Source: Tubulanus polymorphus (taxonomy: Eukaryota > Nemertea > Palaeonemertea > Tubulaniformes > Tubulanidae). Taken from it: a stretch of 64,000 nt of DNA. Within the stretch, counting starts at the first letter, position 1; every line of letters begins with the position of its first letter. Of this stretch, positions 25,211 to 38,165 are shown in pieces. The notes under the pieces were generated by a model. That model searched no databases. It was not told the origin of the DNA and saw only the letters and a list, made by a program, of their open reading frames with translations. Position numbers and translations under genes: made by a program. The stretch lies in the NCBI RefSeq assembly GCF_964204645.1, contig NC_134030.1, positions 19,535,110-19,599,109 of the forward strand, given 5' to 3'.

Positions 25211-26027
25211 ACTTCTTAAACTGAAATTGAGCGAATAATTAGGTACACAAACGCAAGACAATATGCTGATTTGTCAGCATACGTTCAATGATAAACCGCC
25301 CACAAATTCATGACACGGAAGTTTGAGAGTCGACGGATAAGTAGCTAGTACGTTTAACTCGGTTATGGTTTGTAGTAATAGCCGGCATTGTTTTGAGAAC
25401 GAAAATGGTTGCAAAATTATATTGCAGCAGCTAGTTTATCGCAACAAAGAAAATATATAAAACAGGTGAAAACATGTGCCCCGAATGCAAACGTGAGTGG
25501 AGCTTCTCAGTACTTGATTCGAGCAAATACTTTGCGGCAGCCGTTAACTCGAGGTCAGTTTTAATCAATTATTGGTAGTTAACTGGGCTACAGATTATTG
25601 ATATGTCCAATCAGCTCTCGCGTTGAATAGAATAGCCTGTCCGTAGACCAGTTTACTACCAACAATTGATTTAACCCGGAATCGACAACATCTACCCCGA
25701 GGACCGAAATCAAAAACGCTCAAACACGCTCGTGTGATTGCTGTTCTGAAGGTGTATAGCAAATGTCAGTTGATTCGAGACGCGTAGGACAGGAGCCCCA
25801 GAATAGTGCCTGGAATGGAAGATGCCATAGTTCTACAAATAGACTGTTCAAGCGATGAAACCAAACCCCCAAATCAAACATCCGAAAACCCGTACCCAAA
25901 CCAAAAAAGGTTGAACATTATATCTGAACAGCAGAAGTAATGAGGCAATATTTGAGAATATTAGGTACAGCCCTATGGGACTAAAATTCCCTAATCGCTC
26001 ATAGATGAAAATATATAATGTACAAGG

Positions 26028-26140
26028 AAGGGAGTGTAAGCTTAACCTGACCAGAGGGAAGGAAAAGCAACCCCTAAGTAGGACACCCGGGACTGTCTGC
26101 GGTAACCTCGCCAGGGGGCAGGAAAAGCAACCCCGTGCTT
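26028..26140. repeat. Short tandem duplication
   Basis: TAACCTGACCAGAGGGAAGG with AAAAGCAACCCC and TAACCTCGCCAGGGGGCAGG with the same tail are about 75 bases apart. No gene is recognised from 25700 to 26600. Confidence 0.5.
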
Positions 26141-26606
26141 CCAAAACTACCCATGGGAAGCTTAAACAAAATCATTGAAAATAAAATCCGCACAAACAAA
26201 CGCCGCGGTAATAAATGTAATATCAAAGTACCAAAACCACGTAACTAAAAAAGGAGTATACGTGCCCACATGACCGAAGCCATGGCGACGGACGCTAAAA
26301 GGCCCGCGGCAAGAGAGTTGGGTGCAATTAAAAACAACAGCAACAAATAGATGATATAATTTTATTATTAACTTTATTATCATTCGATTAGGTTTCACAC
26401 CCTCGAATCCTTTCAATTCGCATATATCCACATCGAACACGTGACGTGTGCTTTTTAAAACCTGAACGTAACGATTCTTTTATTCTTTTTTGTCTTAGTG
26501 ATTAAACTTCTAAGTAACTAACCGATACGGTAAAGGCGAAAAAACCACCAACTCGCGCGTTCACGGCCCTCCAGCCGATACAAAGGAAACAGACACACGG
26601 ACCTAA

Positions 26607-26828
26607 GGCTAAAAAAAATTGATACCTTGTTTCTCCGCTCTGCTGAGCTTAAATGTTGACCCGGCCGGCCGCCTATCTACCCTATACATTACTTTTTTTA
26701 AAATCGTGATCAATTTTACCATAACAGACCCGGCCGCTATAGAAATGAACTGTTTACAAATTTTATCATATTTTATAAAAATGACCCGGCCGCTGCGGAG
26801 AACAAGGTATCATTTTTGTTTAGCCTAA
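26607..26828. mobile_element. Small element with inverted ends and repeated GACCCGGCCG
   Basis: The left end TAAGGCTAAAAAAAATTGAT and the right end ATCATTTTTGTTTAGCCTAA are inverted repeats, with ACCTTGTT(T)CTCCGC inside both. GACCCGGCCG occurs three times. A diverged copy of one end is at 9318-9375, in the PAN-domain gene intron. Confidence 0.55.
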
Positions 26829-27502
26829 AAGATACACATCATCTGGTTCACAAAGTAGAGTCCATAGCACACATCTTTCTCAAAATTTACACAAAGATTT
26901 AAATCGGTAACACTCGCAGGTTTAAGACGTTACACATTGCGTCGTTTATTGGGTCGACATGAAGTACCCATACATCGTAATCAGGGTCCAAGATCGACGC
27001 TACTTTCGTCCGCAGATGGCAACCTTTGAACCGACTGAAATGGTCTGGAATGCACTCAAACCACGATGAATCCCTAATAGTTATACAGTCGTGTATAACG
27101 CTTCTAGCCAGGATTGATTCCACATTTAGTCGAAGGTCACCGCGCGCGATAAATTAGGTTCGCAGACACCGAATGGTATTGATTGACAAGCGTCGTAAGG
27201 AATATCTTAAAAGACACACTTATTGTACGGTGAAGGGAAATGCCGATTGCTATTTCTGCCGGTGTTTGTCGTCGGACAGTTAGTAATTCTAAGTTTAAAA
27301 TAGGACGGACAGTAGGCCTCAAACCATATAATCCACCAGGTTGGTGAGACTGTTATACTTATATCAGAATTCAACATTGTGTTCAAGAATCTGTACGTGT
27401 CACTGAAACGAACGGGTACGCGCTGACCTGATTTGGATATTTACGGAGCAATCCTCTTCTCGCCGAGACGAGGAGATACACAATGTCCGTGTAAGATGAT
27501 AA

Positions 27503-27752
<250 letters not shown>

Positions 27753-28215
27753 TTCTTGACGTTTCATTGGATACATATCCCTTCAGGTATACCGTAGGTA
27801 TGCGGGAGTACGAAATACCTGAAGGGACATGCTACGAGCAAGTTGTCTATGCTGTGCCGGTGTTTGTACTCTGGCAGTTAGTAATTTCAAGTTAAAGATA
27901 GGTAAAAATAGGATGGAGAGTACAATAGTAGAACCTGCAATTTCAGCGTGTATTTTGATAAGAATCAACATTTCATTTTTTCCATTATCGAATCTGATAG
28001 AATATGAATTTTTTGTTGGAAAAAAGCGGTAAACGAATAATGATAATTTTTGATTTGTCAATTCAATCAAATTTCATTGATTAAGCAACCATCGAATCCG
28101 ATTATATTTTTAATTCTACATTCAAATCAACGAAACGACGGAGAAAAATAAATCGATTTGGAGAACGATCTTTCCTGCCACCTGCCTCTCAGCTCTGTGT
28201 TTCCTTAAAGAATGT

Positions 28216-29791
28216 GATTTTTCTTTGTTAGGCCTGATCATTTTTAAGCAGGAAAGTGTCGACGCATAAAACGAACATATTGCAATTCCATGCAGCGATT
28301 TATTTTACTCTCAAACCCATTACAGGTATTAGATACTACATGCTGACCTCAGTGCCCCCTAATGTTCTTGAGCTAAGTACTGAAGCCACGTTGGAAACAA
28401 TGAAGATTCCAATTCTAGAAAAACCTTAGAGTAGGAATTGTGGAGTAAGAAAATCAATCAAACTTGAAGCCTATCGCAGATAAAAAGACGACCGTATCGC
28501 CGTTATACAGAATAGTTTTATTTTTTATACCGAACAAAATGCGAATATGAGACAATATTCTAGCGAAAATCGTGTTAGATTTGAACGTTGAAAATACGCA
28601 GATTTTGGGAAAGTCGATGTACGATTAATTGATCATGCGCAGTGCATTGCCCCATAGAAGGGAGCTGCAGGCGTCGACAAAAGAACTTGATTTTCAATGT
28701 TCAAATCGAACTCAATTTGGATCATAAACTGGATCGGATGAATAAATTGGATGAATCCGCATTGGAGTACCGGCACGCAACAGATGGCGCATCAATACAC
28801 TGGGTTATTAATAGCAAAAGTTGGTTCATTTTGATGAGATTGTAACTGGATTTTTGGCTATCAAATCCGAAAATCACCAAACCTATGTACAAGTTATCGA
28901 ATTATGTATGGTGGCTGATTCGGGCCATACTAAAAAAATTTTCTGTACGGCTAGAGCAACGATAACAAAAATTTCACAGTGGCCCTTCTTTGGTTTTCTC
29001 GCGCGAGAAAACCAAAAATTTTGAATTCTCGCGCGAGAAAACCAAAAAAAGAGCCACTGTGAAAATGTTTTATCGTTCCTCTAGCCGTACAGAAATTTTT
29101 TTTTAGTATGGCCCGAATCAGCCACCATATATTGAAGCATGGAAACCGAGTAACCACTTTCGACACCTAGCGCATCCTCGGTCCTTGCTTGTCACACAGA
29201 AGCGTTGCCGGTACCCCTATTCAGTGAAGAATTGGTGGAAAGAATGTTAGTGAAGTTCATTTCATCCTTATTCACTTCTAACAGTCCTTCGAACAAATAG
29301 CCGGTAGTCTTCGGTTGCAAGCAATATCGTTCCAAAAACCTGCCCGTCGCTTCAACTCAACGCAACCTTCATATGAACCGTATTTACCACCATGTCCACT
29401 AGGTTCTCCAGGCGCCCATCTTTCAAAATCCTGCGGTGATATGAATAGATCAAATTTATAATTCCTTCCCCTGCCTCGCCTTAGCCCAGACATTTACTAT
29501 AAGCGAAAGGGTAGGCGAACTCCGTGACGTCACTATACATTTGCCTTTGCTATCTTCGAAATTGATTAGCGCCCTCACCGGTAGCGATAAACAATAGGTT
29601 TCCGGAAATTTGTTCGATTATATTAATCACTGCGAGCATTGGACATTACCCTTTTTCAAGATTTGGTATTAAGACTTAAACAAATTAATAAAGACGCTAA
29701 ATTGAGAATAGAGACTGGCAACCAGTCTACAACATCTATTGTTTATCGCCACAAGATTACTAACGGTGCCTGGCGGATATTTTAGGAGTCG
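28216..29791. repeat. Segmental duplication, copy 1
   Basis: This stretch is nearly identical, in the same orientation, to 62421-64000 (offset about 34.2 kb). It holds the 3' flank, a long hairpin and the last exon of the lectin gene 29278-30647. Only scattered base changes are seen. The copy at the right continues beyond the window. Confidence 0.9.
28907..29135. mobile_element. Long hairpin (foldback) in lectin 3' flank
   Basis: The arms start with TATGGTGGCTGATTCGGGCC and are complementary over about 105 bases; a second palindrome TCTCGCGCGAGA occurs on each side of the centre. It lies within the likely 3' untranslated region of the minus-strand lectin gene. An almost identical copy is at 63116-63338. 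Confidence 0.8.
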
Positions 29792-30647
29792 GCCTTCCCG
29801 TTCGCCTATAGTTCTATGGCCCAGAGTACTGGTCGGCGTGCTCCCCCTTAGGACCATTAATGTTCAAGGCAAAGTCGAGGAAAATCGAGTTGTAGTGACG
29901 TTCACTCAGTAGGCAGACGTTAAATTTGAACAGATGTCAAGTTATCGTACGTTTACTGTCGAGAATTTACCGTAGTGAATTCGAATTCGAATGATGTGAA
30001 ATTTCTCTCAAAACCAAGCCAAGCGTATGAGATGCCAGCGGGTATCAATCCTGAAATAATGTCGATTTTGTGTCAGACACACTTATATCGCAAGCCCCCT
30101 CCTTCCCCATTCCATAAAACACGATATTTTATAGTTACTATAAGCGACGGTGTTTTCCTCCCTGCTATCGGTCTTGGCCAATTCCGAAGAAGCACAATGC
30201 TCGGATCGCAAGAGATACTCCGCAAAAAACTTGAAGCATTTGTTTTGTCCGGCTTGCGTCCAACCAGCATCACAAACACACGCTGAAACTGTATTGTATA
30301 GCAACTTGTCTCACATTTTCCTTACCTGGGGTAACTAGCCGGCAGTGATTTGTTTCCTTATGGTCAAAGCTCATCCACTGATCCACTCAACCCTTGCTTA
30401 CGTATGTTAAATTTCGATCATTAATTGTATATCTAATTCAGGCCTCTTCATTCCGAGTCAGAATAATTTGTGACAATGATAGTATTCCTAAAAGTGCATT
30501 CCGAATATCCCGCCTACGCCTCCCCCAAAACGCTGCCTGACAGTCATACTGATATATAACATGCTATATGGCCAACAAAATGAATTTGATATATCTACCT
30601 GTCGTTATAGAACAGACCAGTAACAGAGTCGATATGATCAGCTTCAT
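29278..30647 (-). CDS. Secreted C-type lectin (perlucin-like), complete four-coding-exon gene
   Basis: Minus-strand exons: 30599-30647 (MKLIISTLLLVCSITT, signal peptide), 30139-30288, 29971-30050 and 29278-29430 (stop 29278-29280). Lengths 49, 150, 80 and 153 with phases 1, 1 and 0 give 143 residues. Exon 2 starts VSACVCDAGWTQAGQNKC; exon 3 has AWLGFERNF; exon 4 has GEPSGHGGKYGSYEGC, FWNDIAC and LPAICSKDC. The sugar-specificity triplet is EPS instead of the EPN of the sister genes, which may change or weaken mannose-type binding; WND is kept. The compact introns (88 bases between exons 2 and 3, 540 between 3 and 4) contrast with the swollen copy at 15233-19574. The leader exon is at 32023. 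A near-identical last exon is at 63487-63639. Confidence 0.85.
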
Positions 30648-31059
30648 ATTTAAGCAAATAGTTTCCTTTATTTTATACCTGATAAAACAAAGAATAGAAT
30701 GTGTATTATTTTACAACTCTTGAATAAGTTTTGCTAGAAGTGCCTTTTGTAATCATCAGAAGGTCGTTGTCGAGAAAGATCTACTTTCAGTGGTTATCGA
30801 GAAATATCATGCTCGCTTGTCAAAGGTCCGGTATCGCTCCCAAACTCGCTTCCACCAGACCCCTTGGCCTCACGACGCGTGATTTCATTACTCGCGCTTT
30901 TGCGCATGACTTCATTATATCGATTTGCAAAATACTTTTTTGTTCGGTAAAACGTTCGCTGATTGGTCCATTTCACGGGAATTCCAACAGAAGCCTAATG
31001 TCGTTTGTTACAAGCGCTGTGATTAGTACGACCGGATTCTGGTTGGCCAGTAACGACGC

Positions 31060-31140
31060 TAACGACTCGTGAGGTCAAGGTGTTCGGGGAACAACTTGAG
31101 CTTAGTGGGTTCGAATCCCTTGACGGGTGAAGAGGGAGAA
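31060..31140 (+). mobile_element. Possible tRNA-derived SINE fragment
   Basis: A B-box-like GGGTTCGAATCCC (31109-31121) follows GAGGTCAAGGTGTTCGGGG. The A box is weak, and I do not see a foldable tRNA. Confidence 0.35.
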
Positions 31141-31212
31141 ATGTAGGCATATCAGGAGTGTAATGTATGAAATGTAAATATTCAGCGAGATTGTGAATCA
31201 TTCGGAAAAACT

Positions 31213-31478
31213 ATAGCCGCGATCACACGAGCATTTTTGCCAAATTTGGCCCGGAACAACTGTTCACACGGGTGCCAAATGGCTCCGTGTCTGTTTGGCC
31301 CGACCAAAAACGTCGGACCAGGCCTGAGCGACTCAATGTTTGTTAGAGAATTGTTTAGTATTGAGTGAGTGATTTTCGTGAGAACGTGCTCTCTAATTAG
31401 GCACGGGCCAAATTTGGCGCGAGCCTGATCCGTGCCAATTTGGCCCGGATCAAATCGTCTCCGCGTGATCGCGGCTAA
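31213..31478. mobile_element. MITE with TAGCCGCGATCAC ends
   Basis: TAGCCGCGATCACACGAGC at the left and CGTGATCGCGGCTA at the right are inverted repeats; CCAAATTTGGCCCGG words occur inverted inside. About 265 bases, no ORF. The element lies in the leader intron of the minus lectin gene. A fragment with related words (GGTCAATTTGGCGCCC) is at 61388. Confidence 0.7.
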
Positions 31479-32022
31479 TGGATAAAGTCATTGGGGATGT
31501 TAGAAATTTATCAATGGGTTTTTACTTTGCATCGAAAACCCGATCCTTTTGGGAAACTACCTACTAAGTTCTCGTAACCATCATTTTGTTTGATACATAA
31601 ATTACATAGAAGAAATAAAAGATCTGCACACGTTATCCAACAGCAAAACGGTACTTCATTTATGGACGGTGTTTTTAGTAAATAATGAGATGGACAGTAT
31701 TCTAAATATACCAATATAAGCAAATACTAATTTTATTTGCAGCAAGGCGGTCGAATTTAGTGGGTAAGAAGTTCGTATCAGTTTGCTTTCCGTGGACAAG
31801 ACCCGGGCGTAATTCTACTGTCACTTCCAAATCGTAATACACTGACCCCAAGAGCAATCGAACTCGATTCTTTTTCTATGTTGAGCAGTGAATAAATACA
31901 GATTGATAGATTGAATCAGATTGATATTTCACTTTCGACCACAATGATAACCCGATAGATAGCAAGCGATTCAAAGATTCTTTTTGAAAATCCTACCTTG
32001 TCCGGTCCTTTATTTTGCTTAC

Positions 32023-32205
32023 CGTTTGCGGCAGTTAATTTCGCAATATGTTCAATGGTCATTCGGAAATATGATAATATAAGCGCGGTATCGATTTTAT
32101 CTAGCTAGAAAATTGTAACGAGTGCAAACATGAACTAAAATGCTTTTCAGCTGCTTGATTTTAAAGGTTATTACCGGCGCGCGACCCAAACAATAAGCGA
32201 TTTAC
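32023..32205 (-). promoter_or_regulatory. Shared promoter/leader-exon module, copy C (lectin 29278-30647)
   Basis: Minus strand: AAAATCGATACCGCGCTTAT, TATA-like ATATTATCATATTTCCGAAT, then AACTGCCGCAAACG ending at 32023 with donor GTAAGC (32017-32022). The acceptor before the start codon is TTTATCAG (near 30679). Further upstream, 32290-33060 matches copies A and B (ACGTGTCAATTTACTGCCTG, GTGAAAACATGTGTCCTGAA) but lacks the minisatellite array. Confidence 0.6.
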
Positions 32206-34074
32206 TTCATTTGTCTCATTTGATATAATTTCATATTTAGTATTCAATTGCATAGTCTTGGTCTTTTAAAATTGTATCATTGATAAAGAAATGACAGAGA
32301 TTTCAAATACTAGTTTCTTTTGGGGAATTATTCGATTATAGAACGTGTCAATTTACTGCCTGAGATCAGACGTTCATCTTCCCATTTTCCGACGTAGATA
32401 CTCTATACCTAACCGTATTCAAAACTACTTACTAATACTTGTAGAATATTCTAACGGGTACCGGCAAAATCAGCTTTTTCATTCGGTTTTTTTTTTCTCT
32501 TTTTTGTAAAATTAAAAGATATTAAATGTTTTAGACGCCCCATCCATATATTAACACAACACCCCCCCCCCCTCCAAATATACAATACTTTCATTCTTCC
32601 ACTCAGATACCGAAATATTTTTCTTCAATGATTGATTCATTTAGGAGCATAGTTCATTCAGAATTGAAATGTAGAAGAAATCGAACGCGGACGACCAACT
32701 ATCTACTAGCGCACCTGGTGGATCCTCGCCTGCCATACGTGGAATCCTCGATTGCCACAGCAGACATATACAATCTCCGGGATAAATTAACACCGCTTTC
32801 AACAATGCAAGCCATTTATTTAGCGTTTTCATATCCGCTAAAATTGGTATCGATTGCTTGTGAAAACATGTGTCCTGAACACAAACATCGGCTATTTCAG
32901 GTACTTAATTCTAGCAAATAAGCCAATTTTAATCGATCATTGGTATATTGCATTCAGTCAGAAAATGGTTCTAATATGGCTTTTCCATGCGTGTATTATC
33001 ATTTTTAGTTTACATGATATCAAGCAGGATATTTTAGATGGCGGATGATCAGTTTACGTGTAACATATAGGATCATTTCCACGTATTTATGAAATATACG
33101 GCATGGTATATATCTTATATTATAGATAATCTTTTACCTAACGTTCCATTATACCCTTTTATCATTCAAAAATATCGTGCTGTAAAATCGTTTAGATTAG
33201 TAGCACTGGACAAAATAAGTGAATGAATTCTCCTTTTCCGGTTCGTCCAGTAATTGCTTCCTTGATAATTTCAGATCAAACGGGAAATGTAAAATAATGA
33301 TTAATTTGGTACTCATCTTTAATTGTATCTACGTACGGAGTATAGGACATCTACAAACAATGGTTATCTTATGGGAACCGTTCTCGATTAACATAATGAT
33401 TATGATCATTAAAATTCATTCAGTGCATATCGAGAAACTTTTTTTTGAAAACCATTAAAATAGTGAATCTGAAATCCAGTTCACCACCGATGATCGATTT
33501 GAACTTGCTGCCTCATAGTATTTGCTCGAATCAAGTAGGAAAAAGCCTCATCGTATTTGCTTTTGTTGCACATGTTTCCAATAGTCCACCGCATCGAACG
33601 TATATTTGAACGTATATTTCATTTTCATCCTGATAACAAATGCATTTATTTCCAACTGTTGTCGAGTTTAACGTATTCAACAAACCCTAGGCCATCAAAC
33701 TTTGGTCAGGAATTTGCGGACGATTAATTTTTTTAAAGTACGCTGACCAATCCTAACGTCGTATCGTCATCGGGTGCTTGTGCATGGGGTACTCATTTGC
33801 ATGCATTATTTCAGTTTAGAAAGCCTCAGATGCCGGTGGAGTCGCGAATATTTCGACGATGAAAAACACAGAAAATGGTACAACAACTCTAACCCTGGTA
33901 TCTATTCCCAATCACAACAAAAGTTTTTTAGAAGTGCTTTACGTCCCAACTGCAATGAGTTACAGTGTAAGCCTAGTGCGTCTTAAGAGATGGTCGGGGC
34001 ATTTTTATAGGTTGTTATGGCTCGCAAACTAACTAAGTTAGCATAGCTTAGTCCATGTATGTGTCTCGACAGCC

Positions 34075-34155
34075 AACGCCAGAGGTGGTTTCGAACAAGG
34101 GACCTCACGGTTCCCAGTCCTCCACTCAACAAACTGAGCTAACTGCACAGGACAA
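34075..34155 (-). mobile_element. tRNA-derived SINE head
   Basis: On the minus strand GCAGTTAGCTCAGTTTGTTG (A box TTAGCTCAGTTTG) is followed about 45 bases later by CTTGTTCGAAACC (B box). The acceptor stem does not close well, so it is not a functional tRNA gene. Confidence 0.5.
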
Positions 34156-34744
34156 AGGTTTTGGCTGAAGTTCTGGACATTTGTTCCTCTGTCCGGATTA
34201 TCGATTTCCAAGATGACTTTTTTTTCTTTCTTTGTAGTTCATTCCCCGCTCGTAATGTACGTATCCAGGAGAACGATCAGTTTTTGAAAGTGCGGAGCAT
34301 GATATGTTAGAAATGTCTGTGTGTTTAGTTCATTTTCCTATGGAAATGCTTAAGTCCTGAACACACGTCGAGTACGGTGCAGTTGGATAAACGGGAACTT
34401 ACGTTTACGAACTTACGTACGAGCATCTGCGGACAACCTTGATTTCTTAAGAGATATACTATACGTATAAATACAATACAATTAAAACGTTATCGTCGAT
34501 ATTGCTACCGTTTGGGAGGTGAATGTATTGAAAGTTTGAAGCATTCAGGGTTGGAAAAACGGTAAGAATAGAACGTGCGTCACAGGCAGCAGATTGACAC
34601 GTTGAATAGTTGAATGATACCCAAGCCCCCCCCCCCCAAAAAAAAAAAACTCACGTTATTTCCTTATCGACGAACGAATTATGAAATAGCAAATACAAAA
34701 CGGATATGCATTTGAATACGAATTATAAAACGACATAAATTGAG

Positions 34745-34945
34745 TCAAATGAAGTAAATCGCTGATTGTTTGGATCACCTAACCGCACTCGCTTATAACC
34801 TATCATTAAAAAACAGAAAAGCATTTTAGTTCATGTTTGCTGTCAATATATTTGTTTTTCTAAGCAAAATCGATACCGCACCAGTTCTATATTATTATTA
34901 CTATATTTCCGAATGATCATTGTGTGAAATTCACTGCCAGACGCC
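34745..34945 (+). promoter_or_regulatory. Shared promoter/leader-exon module, copy D (lectin 36271-38165)
   Basis: Inverted relative to copies A to C: AGCAAAATCGATACCGCACC, a TATA-like CTATATTATTATTACTATAT at 34888-34907, then GAAATTCACTGCCAGACGCC ending at 34945 with donor GTAAGT from 34946. The acceptor before the coding start is TTTATCAG at about 36241. More distant flank words (33480-34440) are also inverted copies of those upstream of the other genes. Confidence 0.6.
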
Positions 34946-35524
34946 GTAAGTAAAAAAAAAACTCTGTTACTGTTAAAGTTACTGTTTTTCATCAACCAAT
35001 ACGTTTCAGATAGCTTACTCACAGCTATTCACCATATTCTTTTTCTTTTAAAAAAGTTGATTTTGAATTTTCACATATTTCATGCATTCACCGATTCGGG
35101 AAGTTTTTTTAAGAACTAAATTTACCGAGTTCCCCGATTCTAAATTCGACGAAATATCAACAGTTCAGCTTTCATCGAGTTCTTTAACGAAGCGACTTTG
35201 GTGATGATCTTTTTTTTCTGGGGATTTTTTTTAGGTAGCTCGGTATCTGACAGATATTTCGGAAACTTATAAAGAAAGTAGTTTTCAGTAATAAACATCT
35301 TTCATCCATATCTTGATTATGTACATGTACATATCTGTTGACTGTCGCTAATAATTGTTGTGTGGAAATCAGTTTATGATATTGCACAACTCCGCTATTT
35401 TAGTCAATAGAACGTTGTGAAGATACCTACCGTGCCAGAAATTGTCCGTATAGCGATGAAGAGATGTGACTGAAACTACGGTGTTGTCATATCGCGGAAT
35501 CACGGAATTTCCAAAAACACGGAA

Positions 35525-35625
35525 ACCCGCGCACTCACCGGGGTTCGAACCCGGGTCTCGTGCGTAGAAAGCAAAACATGGTACCGTCATGGCTATGCAG
35601 CTTGTCACGATGAGTAACAGCCGCT
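35525..35625 (-). mobile_element. tRNA-derived SINE
   Basis: Minus strand: GCATAGCCATGACGGTACCA (A box), then CCCGGGTTCGAACCCCGG (B box) about 45 bases on, followed by a non-tRNA body reaching about 35430. It shares the CCCGGGTTCGANCCCCGGTG core with the copy at 36945-37025. It lies in the leader intron of the + strand lectin gene. Confidence 0.6.
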
Positions 35626-36270
35626 TGTAATCTTAGAACTCACGGTTGTGAGATAATTACTATTATGCCCTCAGGAGGAGTTCCTTCGTTCTAAAACTTA
35701 TTATTTAGAATATTTACAATATTTAGAATATTTTAACAACACTAAATATCACTGATAATTGTTATAGATATTTCATCTATATTTCGTATTTCTTTATTGT
35801 TTTATGTCTCCATCTTATTACTCATTGTCCTCTGAGACTGTTTGTCTGTGTCAGAATGTGTTAATTGTTTTTTGTCTCACTGTGATGTCACAACTCGTCA
35901 CCTTTGTTTTTGTATCATTTTCCATGTCTCAATCTGTCTGAATCTGTGTTATATAAATAGCTATGTGTAAAAATAAAGTCAGTCCAGTTTTGGTATTCCA
36001 AACTGATAGTTCGCTCGTTCCGGATTTCCGACGTCGACCATTCTTCGAGAATAGGACTGAAAATAGCTTTGCTAAACTATTCGCGATAGGCCGTAATGTT
36101 TTCAGCAGCTGCTGAAAGCATATCCTTTTCGACAACGATCATTCTTCAATTTTAGCAAAACGGAATTTTCTAGCAATTGAAACCGCCAAATTTTTTCAAA
36201 AGCTAAAACGATTCCGCCCATTATCTCATTGTTATTTATCAGTTCTAGATAAAAGAAAACTGACTTTAAA

Positions 36271-38165
36271 ATGAAGCTGATAATATCGACTCTGTTACTG
36301 GTCTGTTTAACAACGACAGGTAAATATATTAATATGAAAGTCAAACTAGGCATATACAAAATAGTTACAAATTAAACCAAAAAAGATTTGGAATGAACTT
36401 ATGGTTGGGAATGCGTACTAGTATGATATAGCGAACACGTGTTGATAAAAAAGTCACAATTAATGATTGAATTTGATCAAATAATGCCTAATCAGTGGTC
36501 AGGCCTATACTTAAAAAACCAGCTATGTACAATGCTTGAAACCCCACGTATAAAATCCCATGTGAGTCACATTGTTAATCTCCGTTGGCATATGTACATA
36601 GTGTCCGGGTGTGTTTGTGATGAGGGTTGGGCGCAAGCTGGAGACGCAAAATGTTTCAAGTTTTTTGAGGACTCTCTCCCGCAAGACCAACACTGCGGTT
36701 CTTCAGAATTGGCCAGGATCGATAGCATGGAGGAAAATAACGTTGCTCGAAGTAAGTATATGTTTGGGAATCCGGAGTTTTTATGGAATAAGGCGTAACT
36801 GAAACAATACTGTCATGATTATTTCAGACCAGATACCTACTGGCGTGACAACGGCTTGGCTCGGTTTTCGGAGACCATTCAACTTCACTACGGTACATTC
36901 TCAATATGAGTAGCTGTAACGATTAACAGTGAAATTGCATACGTACACTCACCGGGGATCGAACCCGGGCCTCGTACGCAGCATGTATACTTTCACCGGT
37001 AGACCCATTAGTAGAACTTGTCAATGCAAATGATTAAACCATTTTAAGCGTATAGTTTTATGGTTATCCAGACGGGTCCTTCAACTGTAAAAACTATAAA
37101 AATAAGGATTTGTTCATCGGTAAATGAACCGCCTGGTGAAAGGTTCGCTATCTTTCAGAAAAGACAAACAGAACTACGTTGTTTGGCATGCGCACGTGAG
37201 ATATGATAATGGGTGATGAATAGTTTTTTTTTTTTCAAAACCGCGTTCAGCCTGTATCACTATATAGTTAGACCGTTCTAAGTGCTAAAAAATCAGTGCT
37301 ACGGACTGGCAAGATGTAACCATGATTATTTCGCCCCGATATTTATAGATCATAGCTTTTTGGGTCCCCCCTGGTTGTTATTCGTTTTAAGAAATTCTGC
37401 TATTCGTCTTGACTCGTCAATCCGTGGTACATTTTATGACATGTTCAAAGCAATCAAATAAGGCACATACGATTAACGATCAATAATATTCCGTCTGCCT
37501 ATACATATTGTTAGGCAAATAAAAATATGAAGTCTGAAAACTATACTAATCCGCTTGTCGATGAACATACGGACTTTATAAAAAAATAAATGTTACCAAA
37601 TGAAAGCCCATACACGAAAACCTGAAATTAGTGTAATAGCGGGCTACTTAAGACCATGGTTTAGGAGTTACATACTTTTTAAAGGATTTCTATCTATGAA
37701 ATCAAATTGGGTTTTGGTTGCCTTGGTATCCGTTTCCATGGAACTTGCAGCAGTTTCCACGGAAACGGATATCGATTCCCCGAAGCCAGGATGCAATGCT
37801 TTCGAATGATACCAAATTTGTCCATACGGTATCTCTTTTGAACGGAACCTAATTTCTAGAGGACTTTTTCGTACTTCGGTGCCCCTCTTATTTTCGCATC
37901 TTTATCGTGGGATTCTCATTACATTATCAAGTGTGAATATTATGACGTGTCCAGTTCATCGACACGCAGCGATAATTTGCCATTAGTTTTATTCATTTCG
38001 CTGTAGGGTTTTACACGGTGGAGAATAGGAGAACCGAATGGATTCGGTGGGAAATACGGCTATGAAAATTGCGTTGAAATGAAGAGAAGAAGAGGTGTGT
38101 GGAACGATGTTGTATGCAACAAACAAATGCCGGCTATTTGTTCAAAGGGCTGTCGGCAAAAATGA
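36271..38165 (+). CDS. Secreted C-type lectin (perlucin-like), complete four-coding-exon gene
   Basis: Exons: 36271-36319 (MKLIISTLLLVCLTTT, signal peptide), 36602-36751, 36828-36892 and 38007-38165 (stop 38163-38165). Lengths 49, 150, 65 and 159, phases 1, 1 and 0, giving 140 residues. Exon 2 encodes VSGCVCDEGWAQAGDAKC and HCGSSELARIDS; exon 3 NQIPTGVTTAWLGFRRPF; exon 4 GEPNGFGGKYGYENC, VWNDVVC and MPAICSKGC. EPN and WND suggest a working calcium-dependent mannose-type site. It is in head-to-head orientation with the lectin gene at 29278-30647. Intron 3 holds a SINE and a short hairpin (about 37722-37775, TATCCGTTTCCATGGAA and its complement). The 3' flank shares words with the other lectin genes, including an AATAAA at 38746-38751. 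Confidence 0.85.
36945..37025 (-). mobile_element. tRNA-derived SINE fragment in lectin intron 3
   Basis: Minus strand: GGGTCTACCGGTGAAAG, then GGCCCGGGTTCGATCCCCGG (B box). Same family as 35525-35625. Confidence 0.55.

Noticed and set aside
28821-29166. Overlapping frames on both strands containing FGFLARE
   Set aside because: They are produced by the foldback hairpin; both strands give the same peptide because of the palindrome.
35525-37025. Two functional tRNA genes on the minus strand
   Set aside because: The B boxes are good, but the acceptor and anticodon arms do not form a convincing cloverleaf, and the two share non-tRNA flank. SINE heads fit better.
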